Under the pieces are notes generated by a model that was not told the origin of the DNA, did no database searches, and saw only the letters and a program-made list of their open reading frames with translations. 64,000 bases of DNA, from the NCBI GenBank assembly GCA_010093605.1, contig MU004191.1, forward strand, positions 489,832 to 553,831, given 5' to 3'. Source of the stretch: Lophium mytilinum (taxonomy: Eukaryota > Ascomycota > Dothideomycetes > Mytilinidiales > Mytilinidiaceae). Below are positions 54,854 to 64,000 of this stretch, piece after piece (position 1 is the stretch's first letter; each line of letters begins with the position of its first letter). The translations under genes were made by a program, and so were the position numbers.

Positions 54854-57800
54854 TGTGATTGCTGAAGTGTAATTGATATAGGGAGTTGTTTGTGAGCTGA
54901 TAGTAGTAGTTGTTGCTGTTGGATTGAATCGTGTAGATATGTACTCAGGTGAGGAAGTGGAGGTGATAAGTACTAGAAGATTCTGGCATCACCTGGTGTG
55001 TGGTGGCTAGGTCGACAAGTTTGCCTACATACTCGTGACCGCGGTGGTGTGACCATCTAGAAACGGAATTCCCTGGCCCTTTGACGTATTTGATTAGTCA
55101 GGGTGCCGCATTCCAAAATATTCGACTCGATTCACGGTAACTGACAGAAAGACCTACAAGGTTCCATTGAACGTATGTTGAAAGGGTTTCCACCGTAGCA
55201 GGTAGCTCAGAGGGCTACCAGGCTTGCCAAAACCGTTGCATTATAGATTTTGATAATCTACCAATTGACCCTCAAGCAGTGCTAGGCAAGTATAATCGAG
55301 CTCGGGGAGAGTGCGCGCTTGAGAGAAAGAAGTTTTAGATTGGACAATGTCACGGAATTGTGAATAGCCACCCTTTGTTCAACGGAACCTGATTGATTGA
55401 AGGTAACAAGACCTATTAGGTCAGGGATGTGACCGACGATCTTAGGTAAGTCACACATAGTAGCATTAAAATATACTGCCTTCTCATGTTGCTTAAAAGC
55501 AGTTCGAAGTAGGAGAACGGCATATCTTACGATGAGACTATATTAGAAGAGGGTAGACCATCGACGCAATTACATCCCGCGAACGTTTCAATATAGCGAA
55601 GAAAGTGCCAGTACTAGTTTGATTTTAATTTACTAGAAATTGCAAGAGGAGTAGTGCCTGGTAGCAAAAAGTCTTACGGGCAGATTAGGGGAGTGATTGG
55701 CAATGAAGCACCTATGAAGAGGTAGAACAGGAAGAGATACGATCTTACGCTTCGCTCTCCAAAAATAGCTATGGGATAGGACTAGGGGCGGCGGTGATTT
55801 CGTTTACTCGCCACTGCCTGTGTTTATCTCGCTCGTTGAGTTTGAGTATTGCTAGCCGTTTCTAGGTCAATTACCTTCTCTTGAACCCCCAAATTCGTCC
55901 TTGGATGTTGTCGTAAAAGCCGTAGGTAACGACACAGTTTGGACATGGAGATCTCGAACGGACATGGTCGCCACTCGGCATGCTTCGCCATCCTTCGCTG
56001 TCGCTAATTCGGGGTCGAGATCGGAATCTATGAATGAAACTGGGGAATACTGGTATTAGTGCATCCAGATTACTGCCTGCTTCCACATCGTCAAAGTCGA
56101 CTCCTCAAACTACACACGCTGATCGTCGTAAAGCACCTGTTGCACAAGTACAACAGCATGCAGAGCCTTCTGGAGCGGACGAAATCGTGGTGAAGACGAA
56201 GAGATGGAGGGAAGATCAGCGGGAATTGCTTTTTCCAGTCGAGACGCGCTCTTCCTTCTTAGGTTAGTTGGAGAAATTCCCCGACTCCACATCTCAGTAT
56301 CCACCCACCCACCAAACACCCTAAAGCAACACACATACGAAGTCACTGCCCAGTGGTGTTCCGAGACAACTATGTGGACAGCAGCTATAGCATCGCAAGA
56401 ACCCAGCGTTCCCATCCAACGGAGTCGACAGCTCGCTACCACTTCCACCGAAGAGCGAGACTGCAGGTGAAAACACCATTCTCCGTATTAACACCAGAGG
56501 AAAGGACACCCCCATGCCGAGGCGTCTTGAACCGCCAATATCATCCTATCCCAGCAACCTAAATGGCAGAGCCGAGTGTTCGTACTCGACCGCCTCCCAC
56601 TCCCTCCACCCGCAGCAAGCATGTGCTCCAGCCTGCAGATTGCCCCATGCCTCCCGAAACCTCCCCGCTCGCCACATTTCCCTCACTCGCGCGTCACAGC
56701 CGCACTAGGACCGGGCCGGGGCGGGATATTCATTCTCGAAGCCTGCGCCCATGCTGCTGCGCTACCGAGACGCCGGCACCAAACGTAGACAGACAGCGGC
56801 ATCGGAATTGGGAAATAACCTGCCTCTTGTGGTGGCGAGAGTCGGTGTCGCTCGTCGGCAGAGCCGAGTATAGTAGATGTCGGTAAGCCGTCCCTGCCGT
56901 ACTTCTCAGCAGCATCCAGGGCCTTTCCGCGGAATCGCAGCCGCATAAGGAAGGTTGATGCCTCAGCCTTCTCTCTTCCCCGCCCGTTCAGTGTTGACGG
57001 TAACGGTGGCGGCGGCGGTGGCTTCAGAGTCTGACCTCAGCTACCAGGCCCCCGGAATCTGAAAAATGGAGTAGCAGGGGTCTTTTGCGTCTACGTCCCC
57101 TATTCTCTCCGCCCTCCTCCAGCAGACTCACCGCTCACACTGGGGAAAAGTTTCCTAGCTAGCTTGCACCTGGAATGCCCATGATCCTGCTCCGGCATCC
57201 CATTGTATCACCGCTCCAAATTTGAAACCCGCCTGTCCAGCAGCAGCCGCGCTTTCCCCGCCTCCCCAATCCTCCCGAGACACAGGATTCGAAAGTTATT
57301 GGGATGGATCGGCAAGGGGAGAGCGCCAGATGCAGCCCCTTCACAGGGGCTCGCTCGTATTCGACGATCAAACAACTGCGCCGTAAGAGAGCAGAGCGGC
57401 TAGGTGGCGAGCGGGAGAGCCCGCTGCCGGAATCTCACTGGCTAGTTTTGACTATGAATGGAGCCGAATGATACTAGCACGTTCGCGGGCATTGATGGAA
57501 TTGTGTATGTGTAGAATCCAGTGTGCTAGGGGAAACCATTAATGGTACGAATCCATCAGCAGGCTATCTGATGAGAACGACCTGGACACATCAAGAACCA
57601 TGACACTACACATACAAAAGCAAGGCGACGATAAGAAATCCAGCTATATCGATCCCGACAAAAAACCCACAGCAGCAGAAAAAAAAGGGCCGATACCGCA
57701 AGCCACCCTCCTGCAAACCCCAAAAGTATAATCCAACACACCCATCCCCCAAATCTCCACACAACGCCTCTCCAGCATCTAGAACACCTCCCAGAAAAGA

Positions 57801-60117
57801 AAAAGTACTTTTCTTCAAACCAAAAACGCGCCGAAATGACACACTATTTTCTCACCCACGGTTCCCGCTGTTGCGTTCAGCCTCCCCACCCCTCTCTTTC
57901 TTCCCACCGACATTAGCCCGCCAGCCGCGCTCGCGTCCCGTCCGCCCGGCTGCCTTTGCCTCTTCGGCAATCTCGCCCCGACCCGCTCCCATCCGCACAC
58001 GCCGCCCTTCTTTTCAAACCGCACGCGCACACCGCAGCAAAAACAATCCCTTAGCGCCAGGGCCCTAACCGCTTGCCCTAGCGCATCCTGAGTGTCGGGT
58101 CCCAGTCCCGTTCGTTTTTCCCACGCGCGGGCAGAAAAAAGTTATCTATCTACAGTACAGTACATAACCCAGCAGCGAGGCAAGCCAGGGTGGTCGAACT
58201 GTCAGCAAGGGGCGGCTCAAAGTAGGCATTCCGGATTTCCGGATGACGCAGGATGCTTTTTTTGCGCTGCAGCGTCATCGGGCATGAGATGGGGCAGCGT
58301 TCCTGCGTGTCGGGTCTGCCGTCAGGCCCAACTGCTCTTGCGCTTCCATGACTAGTGGGGTGCTGGGTGTGGAGCAATGGCGGAAAAGCTTTTTTCTGTT
58401 CTTCTGCAGTGAGCATGCTGGAAGTGGCTACGGGATTAGGTAGCTGGGTCCAGCGCGTTGGGCGCGCGTGCGTGAGAAAAGTGTCAGCAACCTCCGCCAT
58501 CAGCCCAAGGCAGCGAGGGTGGGCGGGTGGGGATAACGCTGGGACAAGCCCTGGAAGCCCAGCGCGGTGGAAGGGCGGTGGAAACCTTGGTCGGAAGCGT
58601 GAGCCGATAGGTGAGCGTGGCCTGACAGGCGTTTCTGCGATGCTGAAACCGCACCAGTTACTAGAGGTGGCGAAGGTTCCGAGACTTTGGGTGAAGAAGC
58701 TAGGTTAGTTGCTACAGTAGGTGGTTATGGAGAGGACGTGACGTGGCAGCGGACGTTTTCGGGAAGAACGTTGAGCTGAGTTTACGGGCTAGTCAAGCCG
58801 TGGGTGGAGATGCAAGAGAAAGGGGAGGGAATCGATGCGGGACGACGGTGTAGAGTGCGGGTTTTGGCCCAGGATGCTGCGACTGTTTCGGATCAGAGTC
58901 CGGTTTTGGCAACGCAGCCTTTATTTGATGTGCTGAGTGCGAGTGCGGCGTGAAGTGAAGCAGTACTAGGGACCGAACGTAGTCTTAAGACTATTTCTGC
59001 ATAAATTGGGGTATTTCAAAATGTAGCTTGGTAGTAGCCACGCCAAGCACAGCCTGCGTCGGCGCCGCCAGTAAGAGACCAACGCCCAGAGCCCATCAAA
59101 AAGCATCGTCAGGCGCCAGATTTGTAGCAGGAGAGCCACTTGAAACATGGCAACATGAGATACAGAGAGTAGAGAGATGCGTCGACCGGTGACAGGATAT
59201 CGGGACCAAGATTTGAATGGCAACGAAGAAATCGACCAAAATGAAAGCCAGAAATGTGCACACAAATTTTTGCATCCATCCATGACCCAGTAGAAACAGA
59301 GACTGGCCGAGAAGAAGAGGATTCAGGGCTCGGGAAGCATGACATGATGAGCCCGCACAAAATGCTTACACGAGCACCACGCCCGACTTTACCGGCCACA
59401 CTACAAGTTGGGAAGAAAAGTCGTCAATAGACAGTTATTAGATAGGACGCGCGGGAATGCAAGATGTGACAACAAGAACACGAAGAAACCCATTGCGTGC
59501 CACACGCCGACTCTTCTTTCCTGTACACTCGAGGGGAGATGGTTGATTGGATAGCATGGATGACGATGGTGGTGAAGGAGATGGTATCGATGCTATGTGA
59601 ATCCTGCATCCCAGTGAAGTGAGATGGCCCAGTGTACAAGTGCAATTGAACGGAAGAATAACCCAATAACCCGTTTTTTGATGCCCCGGTGCTCATTAAT
59701 GCGCCTCCCCAGAATTGAAATTCGTAAATGGTCGAGCCGGTCGAGTCGGACGTGCTGAAGAGGAAGGTGGTGTGGTGTTTCGGCGAGGGCAATATGCATC
59801 GATCCATGGTGTCGGTCGGTCGTGCCGAAGTGGTCCCACCTGTCGAACACTGCCGTAACCAGGATTCAGCTCCTTCGCAGATGCAGGGTGTGGTAATCCC
59901 AATACTACGGTGACGCGGGCTTCCACGAGCTCGGTGTCGTGCATTCCATCGATATGTGGAGGAATGATGATCGAATCAAATCCGTCGGCGAGGTGCCCGA
60001 AAGTGGTCGCGCGGTCTTTTAGAGAGGTTCTAGCCGGGTTGAGATAGTGAGAGGCGTGTCACGGCAGTCGGAGATATTAAAGATTAAGCTACGTGTCGTG
60101 TTTCGTGAGTTGATAGG
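54854..60117. other. Gene-poor region, 5.2 kb
   Basis: No frame with conserved or protein-like content was found on either strand. The first part (55.1-55.9 kb) is AT-rich and has tRNA-like fragments near 55200. The middle (56.5-58.9 kb) is C/G-rich with Pro/Arg-coding spurious frames and poly-A/C tracts. The rest is neutral. It may hold non-coding transcripts or long untranslated regions. Confidence 0.55.
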
Positions 60118-61482
60118 TTATTGCTGCGGCCTCCGTGCGGTCCAGATATGTCTGTGGCGAGCAAGGGGTTAGTCCCGACAGTAACGCCAATAATTGGTAG
60201 CACGGCCAGATGAAGGAATTGACTTACATGTTGTTGTACGCATGGATCTTTTTGTTACATATCTGCGACTTGACAGCTTCACACAGCGGCCGAACGTGCT
60301 GGTTCAGGTCCCAATGGTTGACCCGTATGAAGGGTGCGATGCTCATGGCTTCCAGGCCCTCGGTGATGCCCAGGTTGTACCAGCGGCCAATATCCTTCTG
60401 ATGCGGGTCGTTTGGCCACGAATTGTACGGTGCTCGTATTATCTGCTCCTGGATGTCGATGAAGCCGGCCGCCTGCAGCATCTGGCGGGTATTTTGTTGG
60501 TAGGCAATAGGACGGGAGGCGCGGCTGGTAGCGTCTCTTAGATATTCGTACCACCTCACGAGAGGACTGTCTGCGACCAGAGTGTGGTCGTCGCACTGGG
60601 GTTCCAGGTCAATCTCGACCTGCTCGATCCAGCCAGACCCTGGCTTGAGATGCCTTGGAAATGTTAGCGCGAGCTCTGTGCGCGCCGCACAGGAACGTAC
60701 GTGAAAATGTTCTGGTACAGCTCAGGCCAGCTGGAGACGCTGCCACAGGCCATGCGCAGATGGATCAGGTCCCACGAATCCTGGCCGAGCGTCCAGGGGC
60801 TCTCGTAGTCGCGCGGAATGCGGAAGCGCAAGTTTGGCGGGATCCTGTCGGTCGAGGAGATCAGCATGGAGGCGGTGCTGGGCGGAAGACGGCGAACGCA
60901 CTTTTCGGGCTGAATATTTACCAAATCAAGTCCCAGAACCTTCAATTGCAATGTCAGCTGCCTGCGGAGAGCGTGTCAGACGGAATCGGGGGCGGCGAAC
61001 CTCGGCGTTCAGATATCGGCTGCAAGGTAGCAAGAGGTTAGCTAACTAGGCGTGCAACCAGCAGAATTCCGACAAGGTCGGGGGGCACAAGACTTACTCT
61101 GCCATGTCAATGGCCCAGATGCCGGTACCACAGCCCAAGTCAAGGATGCGGGGCTCCCACTGTTGCGGCATTGGAGCCTGGTGCAGATGGTCTCTTCGTG
61201 CTACGAGGAACAGTTTGTGGTAGATGTCCATGCGGTCCTTCTCGAGCTGGCAACGCAGCGGGTCAGCGACGCCGGGGAAACACACGTCGGGGCGCTCACC
61301 TCATCGCACGGGTACATGTAGATGCCGCGGCGGAAGCCATGATACAGGCGCCCGTTTTCAGAGTAGTTCCCAGAGACAGGGACGGCCAATCTGTCGCGGT
61401 CAGCGCGGGCGCGGGGACAACGTAGGGCGGCGTAGCACGGAGCGGGGCGCGGCACTCACCCATTTGAAGCCATCGTAACCAT
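60118..61482 (-). CDS. laeA: LaeA-type methyltransferase, global regulator of secondary metabolism
   Basis: Eight exons (61460-61482, 61300-61390, 61098-61246, 61001-61019, 60902-60939, 60701-60844, 60228-60653, 60118-60151) give 307 residues. LaeA is the nuclear SAM-dependent methyltransferase-like member of the velvet complex (with VeA and VelB) controlling secondary-metabolite clusters and development. Markers: [40 protein letters not shown], the SAM motif [17 protein letters not shown] (~72-88), [42 protein letters not shown] and a C-terminus [10 protein letters not shown]. Exon 4 is only 19 nt, and intron 5 (60845-60901) is 57 nt, a multiple of three, so its retention would insert residues without a frameshift. 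Intron sizes are 47-78 nt. The start MVTMASNG gives a short N-terminus; MASNG is an alternative. No biosynthetic cluster is adjacent. Confidence 0.92.
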
Positions 61483-64000
61483 TGGAACTGTGGGAGCTCG
61501 CGTCCACGCTCGCGGGGGCCAGCAGCAGCCGTGCTGCGGGAGCAGAGCAAACCAGGCGGCGGGGGGCTGCGATTGCGGGTGGTGGTGGCGGAGGAGAGAC
61601 GAGCGACGACGACGACCACAACAACGACGACGAGGAGGAGCTGAGGAGCGGCGAGCGGGCTGGCGACGGCGACGACGGCGACGGCGCGGGGAGAGGTATT
61701 AAGAGAGGCGGCCGGGGCTGGCAGGCTTAGGGGCCAAGGTGGAGGGCGAAGGTTTGGGAGGGCGAGCCGGGGAACGAGGACGGATCAGGGCCAGTGATTG
61801 CGGGCATTGGGCGTATTATATCTGGCGCGGTGCCGTCTCTACGGGCACCAAATGCCATCAGGACAGGACAGGACCGACCCATGCACGGGGCGCGCCTGGT
61901 GACACGGCACGAGCGAGCGTCTCCCGCGCCGGCAACGGGGCTGGAGGCTTTCTGCTAGAGCGCGAGAGAGCCCGCCGGTGGTGGCCAAGCGCAGGGTTCG
62001 TTGGGCAGTGTGGGCAGCGGGCAGCACCCCCAGCAGCGCATAACACGCCCGCTATTAAATAATGCTGCCCGTTCATGCGCCGCCGGGTCCAGCAGACACG
62101 CCCGCCGTCCACTGCCCGCTTTTCGTCCAGGCGGCGGCGTGTCGTGGCGGCGTCAATGATGCTCCAGCCGCTCCGGGCCACGGTTGAGCTCGACGACGTG
62201 CCTGGGACGAGCCCGACGAGCACCCACAGAGAGAGAGCTGTTGGGTGCAGTGGACGCAGACAGCCGGGGGCGCTGGTGAGGAGTGCGCCACGGTAGGGGC
62301 GGCCTCAGCGGTGGGCGATGCTGCGGTGGGAGAGGCCTGAGAGGCGGGCTCCTTGGGCGCGTCAAGGGCTGGGCGGCCTGAGAGTCCCAAACCAGATTTC
62401 CGGGTCTCGACAATCCCGGCAAAGCGGTTCTCCAAAAGAAATGACTGCGAACGCCCACCCCCTCGACGCCCTGCTCGACAGCCCTGCTCCACTGCTCAAA
62501 CACTGCCAGCGAATCCCAGTCCGGCAGCGCGTCCGCCTCCGAGCTGCCCGCGCTGCCGAGTCATTCTCTTGACCACCATCCGTGGCCGCGTGCTGCTGGC
62601 ACCAGGGCGCTGGCTCCGCCGGCCACGACTGCAGCGGACCGATGATGCACCTCGCCCACCGCTGGGAGTCGGGGTCCTCTAGGCGGCGCCTGTGTGGATG
62701 GTCTGCACTCCACAGCCCGGCCGGCCTCTTCTAGTCGCACTCGTTATCAGACGCGGCCGAGTGTGGTGGAGGTGCGATGCGCTGTTGGTTCCGTTAGCGC
62801 GAGTTTAGAGTGTGTAACTTACGGCTAGTATTAGGGATGTTTCAGCAAATGTGCGAGCCCTCCGGCCCGGAGCACGCCTATTCTGCCCTACCCGCCCGAT
62901 ACTTTACTGGGCCCCACACGGCCTCGAATACGAGCTTCACTCTTTCATCGAGGCACCATGTTTCACGTCGAAGGGCAGCAGGTATGCTGGGCTAGCTAGC
63001 TATGTGCTGCTGCAGACACAGCAACAAAGGATGCAAGGACGCACTCTACTCTGCAGACTCCGTTCACTAGAGAAGCCGTGGTGAGTGCCGCAAACGTATT
63101 GAGCCAAAGCCCAGACCCAGAGCATCAGAGCATCATGGACTCCTGATGTGCCTCTAGCACCTAGCTTTCGAATGCCTAATTTAAGGCAGTCTCCTCTCCT
63201 GCCCGCCGTCCAGGTGGGCATCATGCACGCCAAGATGCTCGCAAACTCCACCAACACTTCGCGGCATCCACCAGCCCGCGACGACGCAAGACACAGGTAT
63301 GCCGCACAGAATGCACATCGGCCCTTTCTCAACGGCCGAGCCGGGGCCTGAGCCGCCTTGATTCACCTGTCCGACGCAGAGGTTATCGCGAGCGGCCAAT
63401 GGCTGTTCTCGAGCACGCTAGCTGCCCTCGGTCGAAGGCTGTTCTGCACCACCAACTCCAACGTCTTCCACCCATCGTGGCCAGCGGCGAAATCATCGGA
63501 ACCAGACAGCCTGCTGGCGCTGCAGCCTTTCACATGCGCAGATGCGGCAGCGTGCAGCAAGGCCGACCACTCTGGCTCGTGGGAGACATGTTTCTGGAGC
63601 TGGCGCCCACGCAACACGCCCTCCTGCACGCGGCCATCCGCTGTCGAATTCTCCCGGCTCTCTTGCTCGGAGGATAGGGAGACTGCATGGAAGCACACTT
63701 GCTGCCGTCCGCAGCGCCGGTTCATCATCGGTCGTGCTTGTCATGGCACCACCACGACTGGCAGAACGTCTCGCCGTGTCAGTCCGCCTCTCGGGACCTT
63801 GCTGGACGCCGCGCTCTGGGACGCGGAAACTGCAGCTGGTACATTTGCACATGCATAGCGGCATGAGGTAAGATCAAGATCTGAGCGGGTTTTGCGCTGA
63901 GCAGCGAAAACATCCGTCGGGCTTCGCCGCCAGCTCATGGCGTCTCACTCCCTCACCGTCACTGGGGCGTCCCAGCAACAGGGCAGCGCGCGAGGAAGAC
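61483..64000. other. GC-rich region upstream of laeA
   Basis: 2.5 kb to the window end without a supported gene. 61560-61700 is a GAC/GGC trinucleotide-rich tract. Many open frames on both strands reflect high GC. This is probably the long promoter/leader of laeA; a gene partly outside the window cannot be excluded. Confidence 0.5.

Noticed and set aside
55195-55275. tRNA-like A-box (TAGCTCAGAGGG) and a small hairpin on the plus strand; a D-arm-like GGTCAATTGGTAGA on the minus strand
   Set aside because: No B-box at the right spacing, no full cloverleaf, and the anticodon loops lack proper surroundings on either strand. At best tRNA-derived debris.
55871-56086. 71-codon minus frame with CPNC and aromatic residues
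   Set aside because: Too short, no partner exon found, no recognisable family.
61483-63940. Many overlapping long open frames on both strands upstream of laeA
   Set aside because: High GC removes stop codons in all frames; none shows family motifs or consistent codon use.

Overview
The window looks like nuclear DNA of a filamentous ascomycete (Pezizomycotina, possibly Dothideomycetes). Genes are broken by short GT-AG introns of about 46-80 nt with CTAAC/CTGAC-like branch sites, intergenic spacers are compact, and the gene set (LaeA, Kei1, an EF-hand external NADH dehydrogenase, S28 peptidase, a divergent fungal P450) is typical of that group. All calls come from reading the sequence. The exon models were joined by hand, and each keeps one reading frame from start to stop.

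Layout. 0-6 kb: a Ser/Thr/Pro-rich secreted wall-type protein and nucleoporin Nup84/Nup107. 6-9 kb: a cytochrome P450 on the minus strand, followed by small repeats and a short orphan gene. 9-14 kb: a mitochondrial pair, SDH4 (-) and the beta subunit of the mitochondrial processing peptidase (+), head to head, then a Maf-type nucleotide pyrophosphatase. 14-21 kb: a Cys/Pro-rich protein, a conserved hypothetical protein, and a charged protein with SUMO-acceptor-like motifs. 21-30 kb: an S28 serine peptidase with a minisatellite inside its intron, a probable pseudogene, an APC-family permease and a GFA/CENP-V zinc protein. 30-38 kb: external NADH dehydrogenase, Kei1, a repeat-rich island, and a short/branched-chain acyl-CoA dehydrogenase. 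39-46 kb: a 1,410-residue coiled-coil protein and a small heat-shock protein. 46-55 kb: small hypotheticals, a bHLH factor, a membrane RING-H2 protein and a two-domain internal-duplication protein. 55-64 kb: a 5.2 kb gene-poor stretch, then LaeA and its GC-rich upstream region.

The genes do not form one pathway. The recurrent theme is mitochondrial function: SDH4, MPP-beta, NDE and acyl-CoA dehydrogenase. Lipid metabolism (Kei1) and regulation (LaeA, bHLH, RING) also appear. No biosynthetic cluster is visible around LaeA or the P450. I saw no rRNA, no CRISPR array and no convincing tRNA, and no retroelement with coding parts. Small non-coding foldback repeats are dispersed at about 6, 8, 36 and 52 kb. 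I did not find a clear new multi-gene system. The best leads are a GC-AG intron in SDH4, the 9-nt-periodic array filling the S28 intron, the dispersed foldback family (one copy inside a RING-gene intron), the 42-residue coiled-coil repeats, and a few orphan proteins with internal duplications.
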